Assembly (NCBI GenBank): GCA_002292325.1
Contig: DBBR01000033.1
Span: 1-64,000, forward strand
Reading direction: 5' to 3'
Origin: Flavobacteriales bacterium UBA979
GTDB taxonomy: Bacteria > Bacteroidota > Bacteroidia > Flavobacteriales_D > Sanyastnellaceae
DNA: 64,000 bases
The notes below the pieces were generated by a model. It ran no database searches. It was not told the origin of the DNA and saw nothing but the letters and a program-made list of their open reading frames with translations. Of this stretch, positions 15,809 to 24,506 are shown in pieces; position 1 is the stretch's first letter, and each line of letters begins with the position of its first letter. The translations under genes and the position numbers were made by a program.

Positions 15809-16902
15809 ACACCCGCTCTCTGGCACTCCAGTATAATTTGTGGCGCTACGTTGGACCAGAAATAGGGTTGAGCCGACCGATAGGCTTTCATGCTGAGTGC
15901 TGATGTATGCTCTTTAGCACGGTGCCATTTACGGAGGAATTCCGAGTTGTTTTCGAACAAAAATTCATCTGGAACCCATTCAGGATAAGCCTGGTCTCTC
16001 TGCAACAATGGGATAACACCATGGGACATCGCTTCAGCAACACTCAAACCGAAGTATTCCTGAAGAGGTTGGTGGATGATCAAGTCACTTTGTTTCAAGA
16101 GGTCATGGTACTGAGCACGATCTTGGGCGAATCCTGAATGGACAATACATTTTCCATAGGCCTCTCTGATGCGCTGAAACGCATCGGGCATGGAATGGAA
16201 TTGTTCACCACAGAGAATCAATTGAAAGTCTTGTTCTGATCGACTTAATAAATCTAATAGACGTAGAAATGCGTCAGGTCCTTTGTCATATTCCCATCGA
16301 TGATTCCATAATATGACAGGAGGAATTGTTAAAGCGGTCCGTCGCAATGGAATAGGCATGTCACGAATTCCTAAAGGAACCACCCGGGAATTTGCATGAA
16401 TTCTCTGTGGATTGTAAGCTTCAATGTGGTCGGGCATGGCTTTCAGAAATGTTTCTGCTGCTCTTATAAATTCATCCCGATGGTAAGCAGAGTTAAACCA
16501 AATTTCATCCGCTGCAATAGCGGACTGTATGTTCATGAATTCATAGGTTCTGTTTCTTCCTGTTTTGAGTTCGGCGTCATTTGGACTCCAAGGGAACGTC
16601 AGCTGGTTCTCATGAAAATATTGAACGATGGGAATCGTCCTCCAATGGAAGGGAAGCAGTCCACGAAAACTGGCTACATCTGTCATATCGGTGGTTATGA
16701 TCAGGTCGGGTATCCAATCCACAGAGCGAGCTTGATGAGCGAAATATCCTCCACTTCCATGCATTCGCCATTTCCAGTGCTTACCAGGAAGAGTCCAGCA
16801 CGTCAATTGGCCGTCCCAGAACTCCGGCAGATGCTTGAGGAGTCCGTTTGCCCAATTGGCATGTGAGCCGGTGTGAAATGAGTTGAGGATCAGGACTTTC
16901 AT
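15796..16902 (-). CDS. DUF3524-type glycosyltransferase, homologue of tRNA-queuosine alpha-mannosyltransferase (GTDC1/QTMAN)
   Basis: A 368-residue GT-B glycosyltransferase. The N-terminal DUF3524 domain is unmistakable: SFHTGSHANWA at 8-18, LPGKHWKWRM at 38-47, TTDMTDVASFRGLLP at 70-84, and YFHENQLTFPWSP at 95-107. The C-terminal group-1 transferase half has ILWNHRWEYDKGPDAF and the donor-site motif QEYFGLSVAEAMSHGVIPLL. The animal member with this architecture (GTDC1) mannosylates queuosine at the wobble base of tRNA-Asp; bacterial members share the domain pair but I know of no firmly described bacterial substrate. It is the last gene of the reverse comB-nuclease cluster. The start is the ATG at 16902, overlapping the nuclease stop by four bases (ATGA). 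No queuosine genes are in the window. Confidence 0.83.
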   Translation of the reverse strand: MKVLILNSFHTGSHANWANGLLKHLPEFWDGQLTCWTLPGKHWKWRMHGSGGYFAHQARSVDWIPDLIITTDMTDVASFRGLLPFHWRTIPIVQYFHENQLTFPWSPNDAELKTGRNRTYEFMNIQSAIAADEIWFNSAYHRDEFIRAAETFLKAMPDHIEAYNPQRIHANSRVVPLGIRDMPIPLRRTALTIPPVILWNHRWEYDKGPDAFLRLLDLLSRSEQDFQLILCGEQFHSMPDAFQRIREAYGKCIVHSGFAQDRAQYHDLLKQSDLIIHQPLQEYFGLSVAEAMSHGVIPLLQRDQAYPEWVPDEFLFENNSEFLRKWHRAKEHTSALSMKAYRSAQPYFWSNVAPQIILECQRAGVQSR

Positions 16903-17930
16903 CGGAGCAACCAATCTAAGGCCTTTTTGAACTTAGATGGATTCGAGCGTTCAATGATGGGAAGTGGCGGCTGACCGGCATCTATCCAAGCACTGTACCA
17001 GACTGAACTAATGCAGTGGATGCTTCGGCGCATTTGATTTTCGACTTGATCATTGAGAAGTTGGTGGTACAAGTCAACAAATTCGAGTGATCGCATCAAT
17101 TGTCGTGTTCGTCCACGGGCAACATATTGGTCGATGGCCACCCCATGAAGCTGCTTCCGAACCTTGTTTTCACACTGAAAAACATCCGGCAGAAGACTAT
17201 GGCTATTGAACACCGCAGACCAAATCTCGTATTCTACGTTTTCAAAATAGCTGCAATGCAATGAGTTCCTATCAGGATTGAGGCGAAAAGTTGTCCGGTG
17301 CCGTTCTGGAATTTGGGTTTCCCAAAGGGAGTGTATTCCAATCTGTCCGGTTTTTTGTCCGTTATAATTGGATGTTGTGTGCAAAGGAACATTTAAATCC
17401 GCAACGTAGTGCGCTAAATCAATCGAATGTCTCAGAATTCCAGTGGAATCATTCTGTTCATATGCTCTCACTAAATTCCAATATACGCGCTGTGCATACC
17501 AAGGACCAATGCCGTGGGCTTTTAGACTATCCTCGCTCCAGAGAGCGACCGCAGCTGGCCATGTCATGGGAAAAATACGTCCAAGTGAATCAGTGTTTCC
17601 ATACCGTTCTAAGTCGATGTAATGTCGGGCTCCCTCATCACGCATGGTGTGTTTCCTCAGATCAGCGTCAAGCGCATGCTCGAGAAGCCAAGAACGGTGA
17701 TGTTTGAAAAAAGGTTGAAGTTGCAAAGGCAGCCACGCAATTGCGATATCTACGATATGACGATGGGCCGTAAACCCCCAACTAACAGACCTTGCGGGAA
17801 AAAGCAGAATTGCGGCTGCGAGGCAAGTACACGAGAGAATCTGCGCTCCTTTAGGATGCCGAAATGTCGAGTTTGCGAGCTTGTCCGGTGAATTCTTTTT
17901 GCGCGTCTTCAAGGCGCACCAAAAATCCAT
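16899..17930 (-). CDS. Zinc-dependent S1/P1 nuclease-like (or phospholipase C-like) secreted protein
   Basis: Up to 343 residues. After a hydrophobic segment (about 31-46) the mature protein begins at WGFTAHRHI, the N-terminal Trp and His that bind zinc in this fold. Further ligand motifs are HYIDLE, HSIDLAHYVADLNVPLHT (H-x3-D-x-N-x-P-x-H) and GIHSLWE, where Glu stands at the usual Asp. The fold covers S1/P1 nucleases and zinc phospholipase C; Bacteroidota versions are exported and their substrate is untested. The start is uncertain. The ATG at 17930 gives an 80-bp overlap with comB. A strong AAAGGAG at 17852-17846, five bases before an in-frame ATT at 17840, would instead give a clean signal peptide. 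It is coupled by ATGA to the glycosyltransferase. Confidence 0.78.
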   Translation of the reverse strand: MDFWCALKTRKKNSPDKLANSTFRHPKGAQILSCTCLAAAILLFPARSVSWGFTAHRHIVDIAIAWLPLQLQPFFKHHRSWLLEHALDADLRKHTMRDEGARHYIDLERYGNTDSLGRIFPMTWPAAVALWSEDSLKAHGIGPWYAQRVYWNLVRAYEQNDSTGILRHSIDLAHYVADLNVPLHTTSNYNGQKTGQIGIHSLWETQIPERHRTTFRLNPDRNSLHCSYFENVEYEIWSAVFNSHSLLPDVFQCENKVRKQLHGVAIDQYVARGRTRQLMRSLEFVDLYHQLLNDQVENQMRRSIHCISSVWYSAWIDAGQPPLPIIERSNPSKFKKALDWLLR

Positions 17931-18651
17931 CTTTCAGGATGGGGATGGTGGTCAAGTTGTTGGGCGTGAGGCAGTACTTTACGTCGTCGCTTAAATTCAG
18001 CCGGCGAAGGCGTCTTCGGTGCGAAGAAGCCCGAAGAAATGCAAACATGTTGTCACGAGCAGATCGGTAAATAAATTTGGCGGCTACAGTGCTGTCTTCA
18101 TCTGCTTTGAAATGACCGCTACCAATTAATCGGTCTGCTATGGCTCCTGCACAAATGGTATCTTCAAGATTAAATTTATCTTTCCAGCCTGACCCGAGTA
18201 TCAGGATGTTCTCATCGCGAGTGAGGAGCCAGTCGCACAGGGCATCCAGGTTATTCAATGAGCCGATCACCACTGTTTTTTTCTCACTCGCTATGTCAAT
18301 GGCTTTGGTGCCATTGGTGGTGGTCAAAACGACTGTTTTTCCTTCGAGCTCTGCTGCCCTTTCTATGTAGGCGACCGGGCTATTACCCAAATCAAAGCCT
18401 TCAACGATTTCCCCATTGCGCTCGGCAGCTCCCACGAATCCCTTTTTCTGCCAACTTTTCGCTTCTTCAACCGATGCGACAGGCTTAATTTTAGAGATCC
18501 CATTTTCCAATGCGGTGCAGATGGCAGAAGTAGCGCGCAAGACATCAATTACAACGACCAACTCAAAGTTCTCCCTGTACAAAGGATACTCAGCCGGGGA
18601 AAAACAAACTTCTACGTAATTCAATGTGCTCAATGATTGTGTAATGAACAA
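17851..18651 (-). CDS. comB: 2-phosphosulfolactate phosphatase-like protein
   Basis: About 266 residues matching ComB throughout: VVVIDVLRATSAICTALENG near 33-52, GAAERNGEIVEGFDLGNSP near 74-92, TTTNGTKAID near 109-118, IGSLNNLDAL near 128-137 and GWKDKFNLEDTICAG near 154-168. ComB removes phosphate from 2-phosphosulfolactate in coenzyme M synthesis of methanogens; bacterial homologues occur widely where coenzyme M is not made, so the physiological substrate is open (sulfolactate formation is one option). The frame contains no ATG near its beginning: the available starts are TTG at 18651 or TTG at 18624 (MNYVEVCFSP, nearest the conserved part). It sits between gcvT and the S1/P1 gene on the same strand. 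The 3' end overlaps the latter. Confidence 0.86.
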   Translation of the reverse strand: MFITQSLSTLNYVEVCFSPAEYPLYRENFELVVVIDVLRATSAICTALENGISKIKPVASVEEAKSWQKKGFVGAAERNGEIVEGFDLGNSPVAYIERAAELEGKTVVLTTTNGTKAIDIASEKKTVVIGSLNNLDALCDWLLTRDENILILGSGWKDKFNLEDTICAGAIADRLIGSGHFKADEDSTVAAKFIYRSARDNMFAFLRASSHRRRLRRLNLSDDVKYCLTPNNLTTIPILKDGFLVRLEDAQKEFTGQARKLDISAS

Positions 18652-18701
18652 AAGCGACTAATGGTAACCTCCGATGAAGGTACAAATTTCATTGGAACAG
18701 A

Positions 18702-19787
18702 TTATTTCGTTAAAAAGCCAGGACGTTGCACCTTGGCTGGAATCGCATTTTTGCGGATGCGGATGTAAACGGTTTCACCGATTTTTGCATGTGCTTGATC
18801 GATGAATCCGAGTGCGATTCCATGTCCCAAGGTGGGAGATGATGTGCCACTTGTGATGATGCCAATCACCTCCTCTGCTGCATTTTCGATCAGGTAATCC
18901 TTTCGAGGGATTCCACGTTCTGTGGGAATGAGTCCGCGCAGGATTTGAGTGGATCCTTCTTCTTTTTCCTTCAACAAACGGTCTCGGTCGACAAAGTTTT
19001 TAGTGAATTTTGTAATCCAACCGAGCCCAGCCGATAGGGGAGATGTTCCGTCATTTAGGTCATTTCCATACAGACAAAAACCCGCTTCCAGCCGCAATGT
19101 ATCGCGCGCACCCAAGCCACACGGTGGCACACCAGCTTCGATGAGTGCGGACCAAATCGATGGGGCGTCATCGTTTCGAACGTACAATTCAAAGCCACCA
19201 GCGCCAGTATATCCAGTCGCACTGATGAGACAGTCTTTTCCACATACAGTGCCTTGAATGAAGGTGTAGTACTTCATTTCTTCCACCGGAATATCCGGGC
19301 ACAGGGGGCGGAGATAAGTTCCGGCATTGGGTCCCTGAAGCGCAATCAACGACCAAGCATTGGATTCATCCGTTACGCTCGCATCCCATTGATTGTTGGC
19401 CTGTATCCAATCCCAATCTTTTTGACGGTTTGAAGCGTTTACCACCAACATGTATTCCTCATTAGAAATGCAGTAGACGAGCAAGTCATCTACAATCCCA
19501 CCTTGTCCATTGGGCATGCAGCTGTATTGAACCTTACCAGGGACCAACGTGCTCGCATCATTGCTCGAAATCCACTGAATGAGCGACAAAGCTTCACGTC
19601 CTTTGATCCTAAATTCACCCATGTGCGATACATCAAACATTCCGCAATCATTGCGGACTGCATGATGTTCTTCAACCAGACCTGCATACGTGACGGGCAT
19701 CTCAAAACCCGCATAAGAAACCATCTTGCCACCAGCGGCAATGTGCGCTTGAAAAAGAGAGGTTCGGGTAAGTGCTGTTTTTTCCAT
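18702..19787 (-). CDS. gcvT: Aminomethyltransferase, glycine cleavage system T protein
   Basis: 361 residues, the usual GcvT length. The family opening is intact (SLFQAHIAAGGKMVSYAGFEMPV, shown here only by its flanks LFQAH and YAGFEMP), followed by NDCGMFDVSHMGEF near 46-59, the folate-site ATGYTGAGGFELY near 192-204, GLGARDTLRLEAG near 222-234, and the C-terminal barrel domain with GTSSPTLGHGIALGFI. It transfers the aminomethyl carbon from the H-protein to tetrahydrofolate, releasing ammonia (cytoplasm). gcvH and gcvP are not adjacent, which is normal in Bacteroidota. It follows the WbqC gene by 17 bp; no glycine riboswitch is visible in that short gap. Confidence 0.95.
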   Translation of the reverse strand: MEKTALTRTSLFQAHIAAGGKMVSYAGFEMPVTYAGLVEEHHAVRNDCGMFDVSHMGEFRIKGREALSLIQWISSNDASTLVPGKVQYSCMPNGQGGIVDDLLVYCISNEEYMLVVNASNRQKDWDWIQANNQWDASVTDESNAWSLIALQGPNAGTYLRPLCPDIPVEEMKYYTFIQGTVCGKDCLISATGYTGAGGFELYVRNDDAPSIWSALIEAGVPPCGLGARDTLRLEAGFCLYGNDLNDGTSPLSAGLGWITKFTKNFVDRDRLLKEKEEGSTQILRGLIPTERGIPRKDYLIENAAEEVIGIITSGTSSPTLGHGIALGFIDQAHAKIGETVYIRIRKNAIPAKVQRPGFLTK

Positions 19788-19804
19788 TTGGCCGCGAATT
19801 TAAG

Positions 19805-20434
19805 CTAGGATGAATGGAGCGCTACGAGTTGGTCAAGTTGCCGATTTAATTCATCGGGTCCCATGATGAAAAGGCTGTCCAAAATAGAGCATCCCGAAAC
19901 GAAACCATGTTTTGCCTCAAACAATTGGGGGTACCTCCGAAAATACCATCCAGCTCCGTCCAGTTGCTTTTTTAATCGAAGGTCTATCGAACCCTGATCA
20001 AATGGCGGTGATGATGAGCTGACGTTGTTTTTGGTGGTCCATCCGCACGTCTGATTCGTCCAATGAATGGTCTTCCATGCCCATTCTTGTAGCGACTTTT
20101 GATCGGTCGAATAACAGGGCAAGCCTTCCATCCATAGCGCGTGGAGCTCATCTTCAAAATGCTCGAAAAATGGACTGTTTCCGTAGGCAGTTTGAAGGGT
20201 TTTCCAACTGTGTTTGGCTGAGATATGAGCGGATAGCTGGGGCCAGGATTTCGAATTTTCAGGATGCTGAACTGCGAAGGTGATGATTTGCCGTCCTTGA
20301 GGTCCTGCAATCTGGATTCGATTTCGCTGGGATTGCTTGTGATAAGATTCATGGGGGTCGATGACCGCCCCGTTATTCGCCATAGCCCACCAGTGTAAAG
20401 CTGGAAAGGGACAAAGTGGCAAAACAGCAGTCAT
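19805..20434 (-). CDS. WbqC family protein
   Basis: 209 residues. The N-terminus AVLPLCPFPALHWWAMANNG and the YHKQSQRNRIQIAGPQG stretch are typical of WbqC-like proteins. The family was named from O-antigen loci, but in Bacteroidota it is a constant partner of lepB and its biochemical role is unknown; the fold may be that of an acyl/aminotransferase-like enzyme, which I cannot support from sequence. The start overlaps the lepB stop in ATGA (20434), so it is translationally coupled to the signal peptidase. Confidence 0.78.
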   Translation of the reverse strand: MTAVLPLCPFPALHWWAMANNGAVIDPHESYHKQSQRNRIQIAGPQGRQIITFAVQHPENSKSWPQLSAHISAKHSWKTLQTAYGNSPFFEHFEDELHALWMEGLPCYSTDQKSLQEWAWKTIHWTNQTCGWTTKNNVSSSSPPFDQGSIDLRLKKQLDGAGWYFRRYPQLFEAKHGFVSGCSILDSLFIMGPDELNRQLDQLVALHSS

Positions 20435-22014
20435 TTCACAGACTTGAACATCCGATTCCAGCGAATTTTACTTTCTCCGTGTTGCTCTTTGTTTTGCTTG
20501 GAGAACCATACAAAAGAGGCCTTTCCCACGATGTGAGTTTCAGGGACGAAACCCCACATTCTTGAATCGGCAGAACGGTGCCGATTGTCTCCCATCATCC
20601 AGTAATAGTCCAGGTCAAATGTATACTCAGAGGATTCGACACCATCGATGTAGATGGTCCCATTGTCTTCTAACAGTTTATGCCCTTCATACGTGGAAAT
20701 TGCCCTGCGGTACAGAGCCAAGTTGCGCTGATTTAATTCTATGGTCATGCCCCGATTGGGAAGGGCAATGGGACCAAAATTATCAGGATCCCATTGATTG
20801 AATTCGGGCAAATACGCATTGGGAAAGATTTCAAGTTTACCTCGTCGAAAGCTCAAGTCCAGGCGTTCGATGCTACGCGCCATTCCGCTTGCTTCAAGTT
20901 GCGAGCGTTCATCATCAGTAAGTGCCCAAACGACCTGAAGGGATCGATCGGCATACGTGCCGTCAATGTTTGTGAGTCCGAGTCCTTGGTGCGCTCTTCT
21001 TTTTTCCATGGGGGACTCGAATGTGATTCTGTATTCAAACTGCACGCCAGCAGGGGGATCAAGAGGGCTGCCGTTGATGTATAGAATACCATCTTCTGCG
21101 GCCAGAGTTTCTCCGGGCAATGCCACGCAACGTTTCACGTAATTTTCAGTCTTATCCAATGGGCGAGGGCGAATGCCGAATTGACGTTCCAAGAGCTTCC
21201 GGGCTTCATTCTGGTATTTCCCTGGATCGTTCACGTACGCTGGAATGTCACCATTGGCACGCTTTATGGCTTCCATGCGTAAAATGCCATAGTAATCATG
21301 TCCAGCCCATTGGGGATCCACAATAATGGTGTCTCCGTGCGGGAAATTGAATACGACTGCATCGTATCGCTCGACTTTTTTCATGCCAGGTAATCGATGG
21401 AAGGGCAATGCAAACCACTCGGTATAACTTGGAATCATGCTGCCAGGTAAGGCGTTGTGAATCAAAGGGACCGATACAGGGGTTTGGGGAACTTTGGGTC
21501 CATAGGCTGTTTTGCTCACATAGAGGTAATCGCCTACCAACATGCTGCCTTCCATGGAACCCGTGGGAATCATGAAGGCCTCAAAAAGGAAAGTTCGAAC
21601 AATCGAAGCCACAACCAGCGCCCAAAGAATGGATTCACCCCATTCTCTTACGGTAGATTTCTTTTTTTTCGTCCAATCCCTCGAACCGATGTGTTTGGAA
21701 TCATCAAATGCCATCATAGGCAGCGCAACCCAGGACAAAGCTCCATGTTTCCATTGGTCGACCATGGACCTCTGGCCAAAGGAAATGCCCAGTTCAACAT
21801 GCATAATGACCAGCATCATCAAGTTGATGCCCGGTACAATCAGCAAAAAGATCCAATACCAAGGTCTTTCAATCACCTTCAGCCAAGTGAGGTAATTCAA
21901 AATCGGAACATATCCGTGCCAGGAAGTTTGTCCCGCTCGGCTGAATAACCTGGGGAGGAAAATAACGTGTTCCAACAAAAGGACGGCAAGTAAAATCCAG
22001 GGAATTAAATCCAT
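20431..22014 (-). CDS. lepB: Signal peptidase I (Bacteroidota long form)
   Basis: 527 residues. The N-terminal half has several hydrophobic segments (IPWILLAVLLLEHVIF at 4-19; YWIFLLIVPGINLMMLVIM near 53-71) that anchor the enzyme in the inner membrane. The catalytic serine is in FMIPTGSMEGSMLVGDYLYV; the general-base lysine is probably in the later KRCVALPGETLA box, with a VDGVESSEYTFDLDYYWMMGDNRHRSADSR closing motif (seen as YYWMMGDNRHRSADSR). An insertion between boxes makes it about twice the E. coli core size, as usual in this phylum. It cleaves Sec/Tat signal peptides. It stands 9 bp after DUF5683; the customary dapB between the two is missing. Confidence 0.93.
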   Translation of the reverse strand: MDLIPWILLAVLLLEHVIFLPRLFSRAGQTSWHGYVPILNYLTWLKVIERPWYWIFLLIVPGINLMMLVIMHVELGISFGQRSMVDQWKHGALSWVALPMMAFDDSKHIGSRDWTKKKKSTVREWGESILWALVVASIVRTFLFEAFMIPTGSMEGSMLVGDYLYVSKTAYGPKVPQTPVSVPLIHNALPGSMIPSYTEWFALPFHRLPGMKKVERYDAVVFNFPHGDTIIVDPQWAGHDYYGILRMEAIKRANGDIPAYVNDPGKYQNEARKLLERQFGIRPRPLDKTENYVKRCVALPGETLAAEDGILYINGSPLDPPAGVQFEYRITFESPMEKRRAHQGLGLTNIDGTYADRSLQVVWALTDDERSQLEASGMARSIERLDLSFRRGKLEIFPNAYLPEFNQWDPDNFGPIALPNRGMTIELNQRNLALYRRAISTYEGHKLLEDNGTIYIDGVESSEYTFDLDYYWMMGDNRHRSADSRMWGFVPETHIVGKASFVWFSKQNKEQHGESKIRWNRMFKSVK

Positions 22015-22023
22015 ATTAAAAGG

Positions 22024-22620
22024 TTATCGGGCGAATTTCGTGAACTTTGAAGAAGGCAATTCCCATCGAAGGACGAGACCCAGTGCGGCGGTATGAGGGC
22101 CGTAGTGACTTGAAGAAGATGGATACATTGGGGCAACTTCCATGGACAAATCCTCGCTCACATCGAACGCAAGCAAGTTAGCATCCACGTGAGCATCCAG
22201 TATACTCAATAAATGCACGCCTGCTAGAGCAAACCAGGAAACATCACGTTGCGTGCGGTAGAATGTTTCGGCCTCTCGGGCATTCAGTAAATCGATTGGA
22301 TTTGGTTGACCCGATAACTCCAGTTGAATGAGATTCGTTCTGGCTTTTTTGAGCTCTCGTGTGTTAAAGTCAATCAGGCTGACGCACCAAGCAATGCCTC
22401 CCCAAACGATGGGAGCTTTCCAATACTTCTGGTTCAAGATTTGACCTCCCCCTGGAACGAATGCCGCAATGCGCGTGGTGCGTCGTGCAAGAGTGGAGTC
22501 GGATGCAGTGAAAAAAGAGGGAAGGGGGGAGAATCCGGCCGGTGTGGCCCAGGCTGGTTCAGTGTTCATGAATCCCGCAAAGACTGCGGCAATGATGATG
22601 AAGGAGCGAAATCGGTTCAC
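22024..22620 (-). CDS. DUF5683 family envelope protein
   Basis: 198 residues with a signal peptide (about 1-25, ending PAWATPAG). The conserved core FVPGGGQILNQKYWKAPIVWGG (about 54-75, given here by FVPGGGQ and NQKYWK) followed by a hydrophobic stretch (WGGIAWCVSLIDF) is the DUF5683 signature; the family is membrane-associated and of unknown function, and constantly linked to parB in Bacteroidota. It starts with GTG at 22620, overlapping the parB stop (GTGA); no ATG is available near the signal peptide start. Confidence 0.8.
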   Translation of the reverse strand: MNRFRSFIIIAAVFAGFMNTEPAWATPAGFSPLPSFFTASDSTLARRTTRIAAFVPGGGQILNQKYWKAPIVWGGIAWCVSLIDFNTRELKKARTNLIQLELSGQPNPIDLLNAREAETFYRTQRDVSWFALAGVHLLSILDAHVDANLLAFDVSEDLSMEVAPMYPSSSSHYGPHTAALGLVLRWELPSSKFTKFAR

Positions 22621-23525
22621 AGTCCTAATTGCGTCAATATGCGGTCAAGGTCAACGGCGTCGCTGTAATTCAATTCAATTTTGCCCCCGCCTTGTACATT
22701 TCGTTTCAGGACCGTCTGATGTCCAAACTTGAGTTTCAAATCCGCCTGAACTTGCTGTTCATCAAAGGTCAAGACTGGGCGGCTTTTCCTTGACTTGGTT
22801 GAATTTTTTTCTGTACCGTTCTGCTTAAAGCTGCGGACGAGATCTTCCACCGCACGAACAGATAAGTCATCTCTTTGGATTCGATCAAAAACGGTTTTTT
22901 GCCATTGAGGGTCATTGATGCCGATCAAGGCTCGTGCATGACCCATGGTTATTTCTTTGTGCCGAACCGCCAACTGCATATCTGCAGGCAGCTGCAATAA
23001 GCGAACATAATTCGTGATAGTGGAACGGTTCTTACCCAACCTCATCCCGAGATCTTCATGGGTGAGATTGCATTCCTCGATCAACCTTTGAAACGATATA
23101 GCCACTTCAATTGCATGCAAATCTTCTCGTTGGATATTTTCGACCAAGGCCATTTCCAAGAGTGTTTGATCGTTTACTTCACGGATATAGGCGGGGATTT
23201 CATCGAGTCCTGCAATTTGAGAAGCTCGGAAACGTCGCTCACCACTGATGATTTGATATTTGTCGGCTCGAATCTTATGAACGGTAATCGGCTGAATGAT
23301 CCCTAGTTCTCGAATACTTTGTGCCAGCTCCTCCAAAGCAGCCTGTGGAAATTCTCGTCGAGGTTGATCAGGATTGTTATCAATCTGCGAAATAGTCAAC
23401 AGGCAAATGCTACCGGCCATGTTTCCAATGACGGGCGGTGTATCCGCATCTAGACGTTTAGATGGAGCAGTTGCTCCGGGAAGAAGGGCGCCCAATCCGC
23501 GTCCCAACGCTTGCTTTTTCGCCAT
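22617..23525 (-). CDS. parB: Chromosome-partitioning protein ParB
   Basis: 302 residues. The N-terminus KKQALGRGLGALLPG is the ParA-contacting peptide. The ParB/Srx nuclease-like domain carries DNNPDQPRREF near 52-62 and the CTP-binding box SGERRFRASQIAG near 94-106, followed by the helix-turn-helix (THEDLGMRLGKNRSTITNYVRLLQLP). The C-terminal dimerisation domain follows a basic linker (EKNSTKSRKSRP). ParB loads at parS and slides as a CTP clamp. No parS-like TGTTYCACGTGRAACA was found by eye in the window. It follows parA by 14 bp. Confidence 0.96.
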   Translation of the reverse strand: MAKKQALGRGLGALLPGATAPSKRLDADTPPVIGNMAGSICLLTISQIDNNPDQPRREFPQAALEELAQSIRELGIIQPITVHKIRADKYQIISGERRFRASQIAGLDEIPAYIREVNDQTLLEMALVENIQREDLHAIEVAISFQRLIEECNLTHEDLGMRLGKNRSTITNYVRLLQLPADMQLAVRHKEITMGHARALIGINDPQWQKTVFDRIQRDDLSVRAVEDLVRSFKQNGTEKNSTKSRKSRPVLTFDEQQVQADLKLKFGHQTVLKRNVQGGGKIELNYSDAVDLDRILTQLGL

Positions 23526-23539
23526 GTCGAACGCCTGTA

Positions 23540-24349
23540 TTACTGTGAGAGTGGAATGATTTTTTCTTCGTCCGATAGTTGGGTCATCTGATTGCGTTGG
23601 AGAATTTCCCGTGCGAGGTTCAAGTAGTTCACGGATCCTTTAGATGCCGCGTCATGCATGATGATGGACTCACCAAAACTAGGAGCTTCACCCAATCGGG
23701 TATTGCGATGAATGACTGTTTTGAGAACCAATTCCTGAAAATGGGTGCGGACTTCATCAACAACTTGATTTGCCAGGCGCAACCGGGTATCATACATCGT
23801 GAGCAAAATGCCCTCTACGTCCAAGTCTTCATTGAGACCTGATTGAACAATCTTGATCGTGTTCAATAATTTTCCGAGGCCCTCAAGTGCAAAATATTCG
23901 CACTGAACAGGAATGAGCACAGAGTCGGACGCAACAAGTGAATTGATGGTGATCAATCCGAGGCTTGGTGAGCAGTCGATGATAATGAAGTCATAGTCAT
24001 CTTTAATGACCGACAATGCATTTCGGAGCTGATGTTCCCTTTCTTCTTGTGCGATTAACTCTATTTCAGCACCAACCAAATCGATGCGTGCAGGGAGTAA
24101 ATCTAAGTTGGGTGAAGATGTCGCGACGATGGATGACTTTAAATCTGTTTCGCCCAATAAGGCTTCATATGTTCCTCGCTTCACCGATGTGGGCTCTATG
24201 CCCAGCCCTGAGGTTGCATTGGCTTGCGGATCGGCATCTACGAGCAAGGTTTTGTATTCAAGGACGCCAAAACAAGCTCCCAGATTAATGGAGGTCGTTG
24301 TCTTTCCGACTCCGCCTTTTTGGTTTGCGACTGAGATGATTTTACCCAT
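23540..24349 (-). CDS. parA: Chromosome-partitioning ATPase ParA
   Basis: 269 residues. The deviant Walker A KGGVGKTTT begins at residue 11 (MGKIISVANQKGGVG); the second ATPase motif is DADPQANATSG near 42-52 and the Walker B DFIIIDCSPSLG near 120-131. ParA binds DNA non-specifically in the ATP state and moves ParB-parS complexes during chromosome segregation. The start is the ATG at 24349, the family start; an in-frame ATG at 24400 adds 17 non-conserved residues. The upstream 200 bp contain a short tandem repeat and no gene. Confidence 0.96.
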   Translation of the reverse strand: MGKIISVANQKGGVGKTTTSINLGACFGVLEYKTLLVDADPQANATSGLGIEPTSVKRGTYEALLGETDLKSSIVATSSPNLDLLPARIDLVGAEIELIAQEEREHQLRNALSVIKDDYDFIIIDCSPSLGLITINSLVASDSVLIPVQCEYFALEGLGKLLNTIKIVQSGLNEDLDVEGILLTMYDTRLRLANQVVDEVRTHFQELVLKTVIHRNTRLGEAPSFGESIIMHDAASKGSVNYLNLAREILQRNQMTQLSDEEKIIPLSQ

Positions 24350-24506
24350 GATCCTTGAATTGAAATGACCGGTGTTTAAAGACTGAAAATCCAACGTCAA
24401 AATGTGGTAACAACGTACGTTGGGTTCTCATTATTTCGGTCCACTCAAAGATAATGGGCAAGGGCTAGAGCGCCGTGAAAAGTTATTCACCAATCTGGCT
24501 TCCCAT

